NCBI RefSeq assembly: GCF_017515565.1
Contig: NZ_JAFWFN010000051.1
Coordinates: 29,112-93,111, forward strand
DNA: 64,000 nucleotides
From: Halomonas sp.
Lineage (GTDB): Bacteria > Pseudomonadota > Gammaproteobacteria > Pseudomonadales > Halomonadaceae
Direction of reading: 5' to 3'
Program-made: the position numbers and the translations under genes
Notes under the pieces: model-generated
What the model saw: only the letters and a program-made list of their open reading frames with translations
Told to the model about the DNA's origin: nothing
Databases searched by the model: none
Shown: piece after piece, positions 1 to 9,019 of the stretch
Numbering within the stretch: position 1 is the stretch's first letter
How the letters are laid out: each line of letters opens with the position of its first letter

Positions 1-135
1 TGGTGACATTGACTGGATGCTCAGGCTAACAAGGGTTTTCTTGCTATTTTTGGATTATTTTTCCAATCTTCTTGCCATTTTTGTGCAGCCGTGAAGAATG
101 TTGCGCCTTCATAGTTTTAAAAAGGCGTGTTTGGT

Positions 136-1587
136 ATGGATTTTACTATTCCCCCCCTGTTGACGGCGATGGTTGATCGCGGCAACGGACTGCTGTGGGG
201 CAGCGTGCTGATTTATCTTTTGATCGGTACAGGCCTCTATTTCACTGTTATGACCCGTGGCATTCAGGTGCGCTATTTCGGCCACATGTTCAAACTGCTG
301 CGCACATCCCGCCAATCTAACGGTGGTATTTCCTCGTTCCAGGCGCTTTCCACCAGTTTGGCGGCAAGGGTAGGTACCGGCAACCTTGCGGGTGTCGCCG
401 TGGCTATTTATTTTGGTGGCCCCGGCGCGATTTTCTGGATGTGGATGACCGCGATGGTGGGTATGGCGACCAGCTTTGTGGAGTCTACCCTGGCTCAGGC
501 ATACAAAACCGACCACGGCGATAACACCTTCCGTGGTGGCCCTGCCCGTTATATTGAGCGCGGTCTGGGGTTACGTTGGCTAGCGGTGCTGTTTTCTATC
601 TGCTTGATTATTGCCTTTGGGCTGGCCTTTAACAGTGTGCAGGCCAACTCTATTGCCCAGGCGATGGAGCAGGCTTTTGCAGTTCCCACCTGGGTGATGG
701 GGCTGGTGTTAATGGTGGTGGTGGCACCGATTATTTTTGGCGGTTTGAAGTCGATCGCCAAAGTAGCCGAGCTAGTGGTGCCGCTAATGGCGCTGTTGTA
801 TCTGGTGCTTGCGCTGATCGTCGTGGCGCTGAATATTAGCGATTTACCCGCTGCCTTTATGACCATTATACAAAGTGCATTTGGCTTGGAGCAGGCGGCC
901 GGTGGCGCAATGGGCTACGCCATTTCCCAGGCGATTATGAACGGGATTCAGCGTGGTCTGTTCTCCAACGAGGCGGGTATGGGGTCGGCACCCAACGCGG
1001 CAGCCACCGCCAGCACGCGGCCTAACCACCCAGCTGCCCAGGGGTTTATCCAAATGCTGGGTGTGTTTTTGGATACGCTGGTGATTTGTACCGCGACGGC
1101 GGCCATTATCATTATGGCGGGGCCTGAACTGTTAACCAGCGAAGAGAGTAACGGTATTCAGCTAACTCAGATGGCGCTTTCCAGTCACGTGGGTGAGTGG
1201 GGCGGTATGTTTATTGCAGTGGCTATTTTGCTATTTGCGTTTACCTCGGTCATTGCTAACTACTCCTACGGCGAATCAAACATTGAGTACTTAGCAGGGC
1301 GTCGAGCGCCTATTGCAGTGTTTATCTACCGCTTAGCGGTGCTGGGCATGGTCATGGTGGGCTCGGTGGCGAGTCTTGGCGCTATCTGGAACTTTGCCGA
1401 CCTTTCCATGGGGATGATGGCGATCATCAACTTGGTGGCTATCTTACTGTTGTCGCCCATCGCGTTTGCACTGTTCCGAGATTACGACGAACAGCTTAAA
1501 GCGGGTAAAGAGCCGGTGTTCGACCCTAGCCGGTTCCCCAAACTGGCTAACAAGGTAGACCCGAACGCTTGGCCGAAAAAAAAGTAA
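136..1587 (+). CDS. Sodium:alanine/glycine symporter (AGCS family)
   Basis: Inner-membrane Na+-coupled amino-acid importer of the AGCS family. The protein is almost entirely hydrophobic, with about 10-11 membrane segments. It carries the family signature around GGPGAIFWMWMTAM and the loop with GTGNLAG, which in this family forms the substrate and Na+ site. The likely substrate is alanine or glycine, but this cannot be decided from sequence. The frame is open from a GTG at 127. I prefer ATG 136 because AAAAGG at 121-125 lies about 10 bases before it and is too close to the GTG. That start gives 483 residues, a normal AGCS length. The gene stands alone and ends in a strong terminator. Confidence 0.88.
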   Translation: MDFTIPPLLTAMVDRGNGLLWGSVLIYLLIGTGLYFTVMTRGIQVRYFGHMFKLLRTSRQSNGGISSFQALSTSLAARVGTGNLAGVAVAIYFGGPGAIFWMWMTAMVGMATSFVESTLAQAYKTDHGDNTFRGGPARYIERGLGLRWLAVLFSICLIIAFGLAFNSVQANSIAQAMEQAFAVPTWVMGLVLMVVVAPIIFGGLKSIAKVAELVVPLMALLYLVLALIVVALNISDLPAAFMTIIQSAFGLEQAAGGAMGYAISQAIMNGIQRGLFSNEAGMGSAPNAAATASTRPNHPAAQGFIQMLGVFLDTLVICTATAAIIIMAGPELLTSEESNGIQLTQMALSSHVGEWGGMFIAVAILLFAFTSVIANYSYGESNIEYLAGRRAPIAVFIYRLAVLGMVMVGSVASLGAIWNFADLSMGMMAIINLVAILLLSPIAFALFRDYDEQLKAGKEPVFDPSRFPKLANKVDPNAWPKKK

Positions 1588-1607
1588 TCTGACCTTAATG
1601 GTCGTTT

Positions 1608-1642
1608 AGCCCCACCCTATAACAGCAGGGTGGGGCTTTTTT
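1608..1642 (+). terminator. Rho-independent terminator of the symporter gene
   Basis: A perfect 11-bp stem (AGCCCCACCCT at 1608-1618 with AGGGTGGGGCT at 1627-1637) has an 8-base loop and is followed by a run of T to 1642. Confidence 0.93.
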
Positions 1643-1758
1643 ATGGCACCACGATTCGATTTTGTCGAATGAAACTGGGAAAACGTTGCGCTTTTGCTTA
1701 TCTAAAAGCACCGTAAAATAACCCTGATACCAACTACTTATCTGCTAAAGGCTATTTT

Positions 1759-2367
1759 ATGACCACTCAAGCGCTGCTGGTGACTTCTTCTATTCTGGGC
1801 GATAACGGGCAGTCCAATGCGCTCGCCCACCATTTTAAAGCTCTGGCAGAATCTCGCTCTGGCGTGGCGGTCACTCACCGGGACGTTGTAGCCAATGCAC
1901 TACCTCATTTGGCGATTGAGGAACTAGGTGCCTGGCAAACTCCCGCCGAAGAGCGCAGCGCTGAACAGAAAGCGTTAGCCGCCTACTCCGATGAGCTATT
2001 GGCAGAACTGCGCGCCAACGATGTGCTGGTACTGGCGGTGCCAATGTACAACCTCGGCATTCCTTCTCAGTTAAAAGCGTGGTTCGATCGAGTACTACGT
2101 GCCGGCGAAACCTTCCGCTACACTGAAAATGGCCCCCAGGGTTTGATTGAAGGCAAGCGGGCGATTATTCTCGCTGCCCGTGGTGGTCAGTACGCGGGCA
2201 CCGAGCTTGATAGCCAAACGCCACATCTAAAAACCATGCTTGGTTTGATGGGCATTAGCGATGTCGAGGTCGTTTTTGCTGAAGGTTTGAACATGGGCGA
2301 TGACAGGCGCGATGCGGCGCTTAAAGAGGCATTTCAAGCCATTGATCAACTGGTCGAAGAACTCTAA
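1759..2367 (+). CDS. azoR: FMN-dependent NADH-azoreductase
   Basis: Flavodoxin-like quinone/azo reductase of the AzoR (formerly AcpD) family, using NADH and FMN to reduce quinones two electrons at a time in the cytoplasm. The 202 residues match the usual family length. The N-terminal strand is followed by the FMN-phosphate loop (SSILGDNGQSNAL). The mid-protein PMYNLGIPSQLKAWFDRV stretch is the AzoR flavin-contact motif, and a later ARGG loop is also typical. The start is ATG 1759. The gene is monocistronic or loosely linked to the small alkyltransferase-like gene 53 bases downstream. A role in quinone detoxification is inferred from the family. Confidence 0.9.
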   Translation: MTTQALLVTSSILGDNGQSNALAHHFKALAESRSGVAVTHRDVVANALPHLAIEELGAWQTPAEERSAEQKALAAYSDELLAELRANDVLVLAVPMYNLGIPSQLKAWFDRVLRAGETFRYTENGPQGLIEGKRAIILAARGGQYAGTELDSQTPHLKTMLGLMGISDVEVVFAEGLNMGDDRRDAALKEAFQAIDQLVEEL

Positions 2368-2420
2368 ATAGCCATTTGCCTGTTCAGAAAACACGCCGTT
2401 AAAAACCAGTCGAGAAAGTA

Positions 2421-2720
2421 ATGCCGCGCCCAGAGTTGCTTGAACAGATCTATACCATCGTTGATCAGATCCCCGCTGGGCGGGTGACGACCTATGGGCG
2501 CGTTGCAGCAATGACGGAAGGCGCTACCCCGCGCATGGTGGGTTCGGCAATGCGTCACTTGCCTGATGGGCATCAGTTGCCCTGGCACCGGGTAATCGCC
2601 GCTTCGCTGACGCTGGCTGACCACGGTGGCGCTGCGCGTCAGCATCAAAAGCTACGTGATGAAGGCGTGGTGTTTGATAGCAAAGGGCGGGTGCCCACTC
2701 ATCTTGTCTGGCCTGATTGA
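2421..2720 (+). CDS. Alkyltransferase-like (ATL) DNA-damage-binding protein
   Basis: A 99-residue protein with the C-terminal winged-helix DNA-binding fold of O6-alkylguanine-DNA alkyltransferases, including the helix region IPAGRVTTYGRVA. In true alkyltransferases the active site reads PCHRV. Here it reads PWHRV with Trp55 in place of the catalytic Cys. That is the hallmark of ATL proteins such as E. coli YbaZ, which bind O6-alkylguanine and hand the lesion to nucleotide excision repair without removing the alkyl group. ATG 2421 follows GAGAAAGTA. The gene ends just before a strong bidirectional hairpin. Confidence 0.9.
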   Translation: MPRPELLEQIYTIVDQIPAGRVTTYGRVAAMTEGATPRMVGSAMRHLPDGHQLPWHRVIAASLTLADHGGAARQHQKLRDEGVVFDSKGRVPTHLVWPD

Positions 2721-2740
2721 GTTGAGTACGCGCTTTAAAA

Positions 2741-2770
2741 AATAACGCCGCCCGAATGGGCGGCGTTATT
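2741..2770. terminator. Bidirectional terminator between convergent genes
   Basis: A perfect 13-bp stem (2741-2753 with 2758-2770, loop GAAT) is preceded by an A-run and followed by ATTGGTTT. It sits between the ATL gene on plus and the GNAT-nitrilase gene on minus, so it can serve both. Confidence 0.9.
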
Positions 2771-2773
2771 GGT

Positions 2774-4342
2774 TTACTCTTCCAGATTAGCCCCAGACTT
2801 CCAGGACCAGTCGCGCCAGCGAAGGTCAAACAGATCCTTGCGGCGGTCCTTTAGGTTGGTGACCGAGCCTTCGGCACGCACCACCGTCAGGCGCGTTAAA
2901 TCAAGATCCGAGAAGAAGATCATTTCGGTGTTAGGCGTCGTTTCTGCCAGCACCGCATCATGGGGGAAGGCAAAGTCAGACGGCGTAAACACAGCTGATT
3001 GCGCGTACTGAATATCCAAGTTTTCTATCGAGGGTAAGTTACCGACGCTGCCGCATATCACCACGTAGCACTCGTTTTCGATGGCACGTGCCTGTGCACA
3101 GTGGCGTACACGCAGGTAGCCGTTTTTGGTGTCGACCCAAAATGGTACGAAAAGAATATCCATATCCTGGTCAGCCAGTAGGCGGCCAAGTTCCGGGAAT
3201 TCCACGTCATAACAGATTAAAATGCCCACGCGCCCTGCGTCGGTGTCGAATACTTGCAGTTCGTCGCCACCCTCAATCACCCAATCGCGGCGCTCTTGTG
3301 GGGTGATATGCAGTTTAAATTGCTTCTCTACTTCGCCGTCGCGGTGGAAGAGATAAGCGACATTATAGAGTCGATCATCTTCACCCACCTCAATCATAGA
3401 GCCGCCCACAATATTGATGTTGTATGAGACTGCCATTCTCGACAGCTCGCTCTTGAATCGGTCGGTAAAGCTTGCAAGGAAGCGTATAGCTGCCGTCTGG
3501 TCTTTTTGGGCGGCGCGATCTTGCAAGCCCATCAGTGGCGTTGTGAACAGCTCGGGAAAAACGGCAAAGTCACTTTGGTAATCTGATAACGCATCTACAA
3601 AGTATTCAATCTGCTGTAGTGCTGCTTCAGCTGAAGCGAACTCACGCATCTGCCACTGCACGGCACCTACGCGAACTTGCGTGGGGCGGGTATCGAGCAC
3701 GCTTTCGGCTGGCTCAAACAGAATGTTATTCCACTCAAGCAGAGTGGCATAACCACGGGACTGCTCATCTTCCGGCAAGTACTTGCGCAGCAGGCGTTTG
3801 ACTTGAAAGTCATTCGCCAACTGAAATGACAAAATAGGATCGTAGATTTCTTTACGAGAGACTTTTTCGATGTACTGAGCGGGCGTAAGTTCTACCGCGT
3901 GTTGATGATATTCAGGTATCCGCCCCCCGGCTAAAATAGCGCGCAAGTTGTGTGACCGGCACAGCTCTTTGCGTGCTTCATATAAACGCCGCCCCAGACG
4001 GTAGCCACGGTAGTCGGGGTGGATCAGCACATCCAGCCCGTACATGGCATCGCCATCCTCATTGTTGAGGATGGTTTCACGATGGCCGATGAGGTCGTCA
4101 TACTTATGCGGATTAGAAAACTCGTCGTAATCTACCTGCACAGTAAGTGCTACGCCCACCAACATTCCATCGTCTTCAATGGCGATTTGGCCATCGGGAA
4201 ATTCCTGGACCAGCTTGTCGATAGTATGCTTTGGCCACGCACCACCGATATCGTGATATACCGCGTCCATCAAGGCTCTGAGCTGTTCGTAGTCGTCGCT
4301 GGTCAGGTTGCGCAGGTTAAGATGCAGTTCTTCTAGGGACAT
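2774..4342 (-). CDS. GNAT N-acetyltransferase fused to a carbon-nitrogen hydrolase
   Basis: A 522-residue two-domain protein. Residues about 10-190 form a GNAT-type acetyltransferase domain with the acetyl-CoA loop near GYRLGRRLYEAR. Residues about 220-500 form a nitrilase-superfamily amidohydrolase with the full catalytic triad visible: Glu264 (in VFPELF), Lys343 (in QFKLHIT) and Cys377 (in ILICYDVEFPE). This fused architecture occurs in many proteobacteria. The substrate is not known to me, but an amide or carbamoyl hydrolysis is expected. The gene is transcribed alone on minus, and GGGAA lies upstream of its ATG. Confidence 0.88.
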   Translation of the reverse strand: MSLEELHLNLRNLTSDDYEQLRALMDAVYHDIGGAWPKHTIDKLVQEFPDGQIAIEDDGMLVGVALTVQVDYDEFSNPHKYDDLIGHRETILNNEDGDAMYGLDVLIHPDYRGYRLGRRLYEARKELCRSHNLRAILAGGRIPEYHQHAVELTPAQYIEKVSRKEIYDPILSFQLANDFQVKRLLRKYLPEDEQSRGYATLLEWNNILFEPAESVLDTRPTQVRVGAVQWQMREFASAEAALQQIEYFVDALSDYQSDFAVFPELFTTPLMGLQDRAAQKDQTAAIRFLASFTDRFKSELSRMAVSYNINIVGGSMIEVGEDDRLYNVAYLFHRDGEVEKQFKLHITPQERRDWVIEGGDELQVFDTDAGRVGILICYDVEFPELGRLLADQDMDILFVPFWVDTKNGYLRVRHCAQARAIENECYVVICGSVGNLPSIENLDIQYAQSAVFTPSDFAFPHDAVLAETTPNTEMIFFSDLDLTRLTVVRAEGSVTNLKDRRKDLFDLRWRDWSWKSGANLEE

Positions 4343-4384
4343 ATTCAGGGGTTCCCGGCCGTCGAATGGAGTTAGCCTAGTGTA

Positions 4385-5302
4385 TCATTGCTGGGTTCTG
4401 CTCGTTTTATCTACCGCCACCGCTCGCACCAGCGGCCGCGTTAGCGTCTGCGCCATGATCACACCCGCCAAAATTAAAAGCCCGCCGATAAAGTGGAACC
4501 CAGCCACCCGCTCACTTAAAAAAGCCATCGCAATAAGCGCACTAAAGAGCGGCATCAGGTTGATAAAAATACTCGACTGGTTGGCGCCGATTTGGCGCAC
4601 CGCGCGCATCCATAAAAAGGTGGTAATAATTGAGGCAGGAATGCCCGCGTAGAGAATCAGCCAAATATTGTGGCTATCTACCGGTGTCATGGGACCCATT
4701 AAATAAGGTGGCAGCAAGAACAGCACCGCAAAGCATACCTGTGCATAGAGCATTACCCAGGGCGGTAAGTTCATTGCCCAGCGCTTAAGCATCACGCCAT
4801 ACAAGGCGTAGCAAGTTGCGGCGACGACCATCAGCGCGTCACCATAGGCGACCTGGAGTTGCAGTAAAGAGAGTGGGTTACCCCGGCCAAGCAGCACGGT
4901 TACCCCCACAAAAGCCAGCACACCGCCAACAACACCGCCTAAGGTGGGCGGTTCGCGTAAAATGAGCGCACTTAACAGCACTGTTAATAGAGGCACCATG
5001 GCAGCTAGTATGCCCATATTGGTTGCAGTGGTCGTTTCAGCCGCCACATAGGCTAAACCTTGCCACAGCCCCATGCCTAATAGCCCTAGTAGCGCCAGCT
5101 TAGGCCAGTTGCGATATATCTCCTCGCGGTGGCGAAGTACCGCAGGCAGCACAAACGGCGTCATTACCACCAGAGCTAACAACCAGCGTAAAAAAGCAAT
5201 GCTGCTGGGGGCAATAGCGCCGACAGTTAATTGGTTAATGGTCATATTTCCTGACCAGATCAACACCGTGGCCAGTGGCGGTAAAAAGTAAATCAATGGC
5301 AT
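4385..5302 (-). CDS. EamA/DMT-family membrane exporter
   Basis: A 305-residue, ten-helix drug/metabolite transporter with the two EamA repeats (about residues 5-135 and 150-285). The second repeat includes GGLLILAGVIMAQ near the end. An upstream ATG at 5392 would add 30 charged residues. I reject it because ATG 5302 has a clear ribosome-binding site (TAAGGGAACGTGCT) and begins directly with the first membrane helix. The substrate cannot be predicted; relatives export amino acids or other metabolites. It is divergent from fadH across a 228-bp region that carries an operator-like repeat array. Confidence 0.85.
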   Translation of the reverse strand: MPLIYFLPPLATVLIWSGNMTINQLTVGAIAPSSIAFLRWLLALVVMTPFVLPAVLRHREEIYRNWPKLALLGLLGMGLWQGLAYVAAETTTATNMGILAAMVPLLTVLLSALILREPPTLGGVVGGVLAFVGVTVLLGRGNPLSLLQLQVAYGDALMVVAATCYALYGVMLKRWAMNLPPWVMLYAQVCFAVLFLLPPYLMGPMTPVDSHNIWLILYAGIPASIITTFLWMRAVRQIGANQSSIFINLMPLFSALIAMAFLSERVAGFHFIGGLLILAGVIMAQTLTRPLVRAVAVDKTSRTQQ

Positions 5303-5465
5303 AGCACGTTCCCTTATTGTTAGCCGGTTAATGTGACGTGCTTTGCGGTGATGAGCAAGGCCTAAGGCGACCCAACGCAGTCGTGATTTCAAACCGTGAT
5401 ATTAAGATGGGTAAAGGTCTGTACGTTGCGGCAAGTATGTCATACGCTTGTTTGAATGTTTTTAG

Positions 5466-5512
5466 CAAGAAGTTCTAATATTTTAGAAGTTCTAACAATA
5501 GTGAAGCTCTAA
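5466..5512. promoter_or_regulatory. Three operator-like repeats with 17-bp period upstream of fadH
   Basis: Three 13-bp units are centred at 5472, 5489 and 5506, exactly 17 bp apart. The middle unit, TTAGAAGTTCTAA (5483-5495), is a perfect palindrome around a single G. The first matches it at 11 of 13 positions, and the third keeps the right half CTCTAA. The array ends seven bases before the fadH ribosome-binding site and lies in the shared region with the divergent exporter. Repressor binding is the simplest reading; the regulator is unknown. Confidence 0.6.
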
Positions 5513-5530
5513 CACTGTAGGAGCACCGTG

Positions 5531-7552
5531 ATGAACCATACGCCCGCTTACCCCCACCTTTTTCGCCCGCTGACCCTCGGCCACTTAACGCTTCCCAATC
5601 GTGTGCTGATGGGATCGATGCATACCAATTTAGAAGAAGCGCCCAATGGCTTTGAGCGCTTGGCCGCGTTTTATGCCGAGCGCGCGCGCGCGGGCGTTAG
5701 CCTGATCGTTACCGGGGGTATTGCGCCAAATGCCGAAGGCGCGGTTTTTCAGGGCGCTAACGCGCTGACGGAAGAGTCCCAGGTACAAGAGCATCGGCAG
5801 GTGGTGGACGCGGTGCATGCGGCGGGCGGTCATCTCTGTATGCAGATTCTTCACGCTGGCCGATACGCCTACTCCCCTGAGCTAGTGGCCCCCTCCGCTA
5901 TACAAGCGCCTATCAACCCGTTTACCCCGCGGGCGCTTTCAAGCGATGACGTTGAGCAGCAAATCGCTGACTACGTGCGCTGCGCACAGCTTGCCCAGCA
6001 GGCGGGTTATGACGGTGTTGAGGTCATGGGTTCCGAAGGCTATCTGATCAATCAGTTTATTTGCCAGCGTACTAATCAGCGCGACGACGAATGGGGCGGG
6101 AGCTTCGAACAGCGTATCCGCTTCCCCGTGGAAATTGTTGAGCGTATTCGTGCAGCGGTCGGCGAGCGTTTCTTGCTGATTTTCCGCCTTTCTATGATTG
6201 ACCTGGTGGAAGAGGGCAGCACGTGGGAAGAGGTAGTGCAGCTTGGTCAGGCCATTGAAGCCGCCGGCGCTAACGTGATTAATACCGGTATTGGCTGGCA
6301 TGAAGCGCGTGTGCCAACCATTGTCACCAGTGTTCCCCGCGCCGCCTTTACAGAAGTCACCAAGCGCATTAAATCAGCGCTCTCTATTCCACTGATCACC
6401 ACCAACCGCATCAATATGCCGGAGGTTGCCGAGCGCGTGCTGGCTGAAGGCCACGCCGATATGGTTTCCATGGCGCGTCCTTTTCTGGCTGACCCAGAGT
6501 GGGTAAGCAAAGCCGAAGCAGGCTTGGCGGAAGAAATAAATACCTGCATCGCCTGTAATCAGGCCTGCTTGGATCACACCTTTATGGGCAAGCTGACCTC
6601 TTGCCTGGTGAACCCCCGTGCTTGCCACGAAACCGAGCTGGGCCTTGACCCCGCGCAAACGCCTAAGCGGGTAGCGGTGGTGGGTGGTGGTCCGGCGGGG
6701 CTTGCTACCGCCGTCGCAGCGGCAAGCCGAGGGCACCAAGTGGTGCTGTTTGAGCGCCGCAGCGAGCTGGGCGGGCAGTTTAACTATGCCCGCAAAATTC
6801 CCGGCAAAGAGGAGTTCAATGAAACCCTACGCTATTTCCGCGTCATGCTGGAAAAGCATGCGGTAGAGGTACGCTTAAACACGGCGGCCACTCCCGACAA
6901 CCTAGCTGAGTTTGATGAGGTGGTGATTGCCACCGGCGTGATGCCCAGGGAACTGGCACTCCCAGGGGCTGATCACTCCAGTGTGCTTAGCTACGCTGAA
7001 GCGATTGAGCAGCCCGAGCGGGTAGGCAAGCGCGTAGCGGTCATTGGCGCGGGTGGCATTGGGTTTGATGTATCAGAGCTGTTGGCCCACCAGGGGCATA
7101 CCTCCCTGGATCTTGATGCCTGGTGCGACGAGTGGGGTGTCGACCTCGCTATGGGCGAGCGGGGTGGTTTAAAGCCGCCAATGCCGCCAGCCTCATCCCG
7201 GGAAATCGTCATGCTGCAGCGTAAAAATTCAAAGCCCGGCAAAAATCTGGGTAAAACCACGGGCTGGGTGCACCGCGCATCGCTAAAGCAGCGTGGTGTT
7301 AAAACCCTGACCGGCTGCGAATACCTTAAAATCGACGATGCAGGCTTACATATCCGTCGTGATGACGAGGAGCAGGTGCTGGCGGTAGATACGATTGTTG
7401 TTTGCGCAGGCCAGGAGTCGGTGCGTGATTTAATTGCTCCCCTCACCCAGGCTGGCGGTCGTGTACACGTGATTGGCGGTGCAGATGAAGCTGCTGAACT
7501 GGATGCCAAGCGCGCTATTGACCAGGGCACGCGTCTTGCCGCTGCGCTTTAG
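5531..7552 (+). CDS. fadH: NADPH-dependent 2,4-dienoyl-CoA reductase
   Basis: FadH-type iron-sulfur flavoenzyme that reduces 2,4-dienoyl-CoA during beta-oxidation of unsaturated fatty acids. Residues 1-335 form an old-yellow-enzyme FMN barrel. A 4Fe-4S cysteine cluster follows (Cys339, Cys342, Cys346, Cys358). FAD and NADPH Rossmann motifs follow at VAVVGGGPAGLA and VAVIGAGGIGFD. At 673 residues it has the usual full length. The frame extends to a GTG at 5528, but AGGAG (5519-5523) is best spaced for ATG 5531. It stands alone, and the 17-bp-period array upstream suggests tight control. Confidence 0.92.
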   Translation: MNHTPAYPHLFRPLTLGHLTLPNRVLMGSMHTNLEEAPNGFERLAAFYAERARAGVSLIVTGGIAPNAEGAVFQGANALTEESQVQEHRQVVDAVHAAGGHLCMQILHAGRYAYSPELVAPSAIQAPINPFTPRALSSDDVEQQIADYVRCAQLAQQAGYDGVEVMGSEGYLINQFICQRTNQRDDEWGGSFEQRIRFPVEIVERIRAAVGERFLLIFRLSMIDLVEEGSTWEEVVQLGQAIEAAGANVINTGIGWHEARVPTIVTSVPRAAFTEVTKRIKSALSIPLITTNRINMPEVAERVLAEGHADMVSMARPFLADPEWVSKAEAGLAEEINTCIACNQACLDHTFMGKLTSCLVNPRACHETELGLDPAQTPKRVAVVGGGPAGLATAVAAASRGHQVVLFERRSELGGQFNYARKIPGKEEFNETLRYFRVMLEKHAVEVRLNTAATPDNLAEFDEVVIATGVMPRELALPGADHSSVLSYAEAIEQPERVGKRVAVIGAGGIGFDVSELLAHQGHTSLDLDAWCDEWGVDLAMGERGGLKPPMPPASSREIVMLQRKNSKPGKNLGKTTGWVHRASLKQRGVKTLTGCEYLKIDDAGLHIRRDDEEQVLAVDTIVVCAGQESVRDLIAPLTQAGGRVHVIGGADEAAELDAKRAIDQGTRLAAAL

Positions 7553-7640
7553 TCAAGTTATTAGCGCGGGTGACGTAAACGTTTAAATGGCGATAGACTG
7601 GTTAACCCATTTAGCTGTTAACCACGGTTAAATCTCCAAG

Positions 7641-7664
7641 GCGCGGGTGGCACCCAGCCCGCGC
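7641..7664 (+). repeat. GC-rich inverted repeat in the ltaE leader
   Basis: GCGCGGG (7641-7647) and CCCGCGC (7658-7664) flank a 10-base loop, 31 bases before the ltaE ATG. No T-run follows, so it is not an ordinary terminator. It may be an RNA hairpin or an operator. Confidence 0.45.
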
Positions 7665-7695
7665 TGTACGACCGCGAGATAAAAGGACTATTGCC

Positions 7696-8739
7696 ATGCC
7701 CTCGGAGTGCACCCCACGATTTTTGGCCAGTGATAATACGTCCGGAATTTGTCCGGAGGCCATGCGATATCTGCTAGAAGCCAATCAAGCCGATGACTTG
7801 GCCTACGGCAACGACCGCTGGACCGCCCGCGCCGCCGATCGTTTTCGTGAAATGTTCGACTACGATTGCGATGTGTTTTTTGTGTTCAACGGTACTGCCG
7901 CAAACTCACTGGCCCTTTCCGCTATGGGGCGCAGTTACCACAGCGTGATTTGTCATGAGCTGGCGCATATTGAAACCGATGAGTGCGGTGGCCCCGAGTT
8001 CTTTTCAAATGGGGCCAAGTTGCTCACCTCGCCTGGCGCTAATGGTAAGTTGACGCCACAAGGCATTGAGGCGTTAGTAACCAAGCGCAGCGATATTCAC
8101 TACCCCAAGCCCAAAGTGGTTTCGCTTACCCAGGCGACTGAAGTGGGCACGGTGTATTCGCGCGAAGAGCTGCTCGCCATTCGCGCGATGGCCGATAAAC
8201 ATGACCTACGCCTGCACATGGACGGCGCGCGGTTCGCCAATGCCTGCGCCGGCCTCAATGCGAGCCCCGCCGAGCTCACGTGGCAGGTGGGTGTCGATGT
8301 TCTGTGCTTTTCAGGCACTAAGAACGGCCTTGCGTTTGGTGAGGCTATTCTGTTTTTCAACCGCGATTTGGCTGAAGACTTTGCTTATCGTTGTAAGCAG
8401 GCAGGGCAGTTGGCATCGATAATGCGCTATGTTTCCGCGCCCTGGTTGGGGCTTTTGGAAAGCGGTGCCTGGTTAACCAATGCTGAACACGCTAACGCGA
8501 TGGCACGCTATTTATCGGAAGGATTACAGGCACTTCCCGGTGTTTCACTGATGTTTCCTACCCAGGCGAACAGCGTCTTTGTTGAATTGCCCCCCCAGGC
8601 CATTGAAGCGTTGAAAGCTAAAGGTTGGACCTTCTACACCTTTATTGGCGCAGGGGGTGCGCGTTTTGTCTGTGCTTGGAACACCACCATTGAGTTGTTA
8701 GATCAGCTATTAGTCGATGTAAAAGCAGTACTAGAGTAA
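7696..8739 (+). CDS. ltaE: Low-specificity L-threonine aldolase
   Basis: Pyridoxal-phosphate fold-type I enzyme that cleaves L-threonine or allo-threonine to glycine and acetaldehyde in the cytoplasm. The N-terminal SDNTSG motif, the phosphate-binding NGTAANSLA loop, the DGAR motif with the PLP aspartate and the Schiff-base lysine Lys209 (in FSGTKNG) are all present. Its 347 residues match the family. The start ATG 7696 follows AAAGGAC. It is monocistronic, with a terminator at 8767. Confidence 0.92.
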   Translation: MPSECTPRFLASDNTSGICPEAMRYLLEANQADDLAYGNDRWTARAADRFREMFDYDCDVFFVFNGTAANSLALSAMGRSYHSVICHELAHIETDECGGPEFFSNGAKLLTSPGANGKLTPQGIEALVTKRSDIHYPKPKVVSLTQATEVGTVYSREELLAIRAMADKHDLRLHMDGARFANACAGLNASPAELTWQVGVDVLCFSGTKNGLAFGEAILFFNRDLAEDFAYRCKQAGQLASIMRYVSAPWLGLLESGAWLTNAEHANAMARYLSEGLQALPGVSLMFPTQANSVFVELPPQAIEALKAKGWTFYTFIGAGGARFVCAWNTTIELLDQLLVDVKAVLE

Positions 8740-8766
8740 CGCTCAATGCGACTTTTATTGTCGATG

Positions 8767-8788
8767 CGCCGCCTTATGGCGGCGTTTT
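8767..8788 (+). terminator. Terminator after ltaE
   Basis: CGCCGCC (8767-8773) pairs with GGCGGCG (8778-8784) over a TTAT loop and is followed by TTTT. Confidence 0.75.
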
Positions 8789-9019
8789 GCGTTCTATGCA
8801 CGGTTGCTGATTTTGATTTAGCGAATATGAGCTGAGTGCTTTTCAACGCAACTAAACCTCTTCTGCCATGCTCATAACCATAACGCCGCTGCGTTGAAGA
8901 ATTAGTAATTACTTTTTGCTAATGCTGACTACGCTGATAAAGCGACACCTCGTTTTGCACGCCGTTACAACGCTGTGTTTGTGCGGTAGCTGCCTGAGGA
9001 TGGGCTACAGGAGAGTTCA

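Noticed and set aside
5303-5392. N-terminal extension of the EamA exporter
   Set aside because: The 30 extra residues are charged, unlike the family, and the internal ATG 5302 has a clear ribosome-binding site.
7590-7632. Repeated GTTAAC/GGTTAA words upstream of ltaE
   Set aside because: The spacing is irregular and the words are short, so chance is a sufficient explanation.
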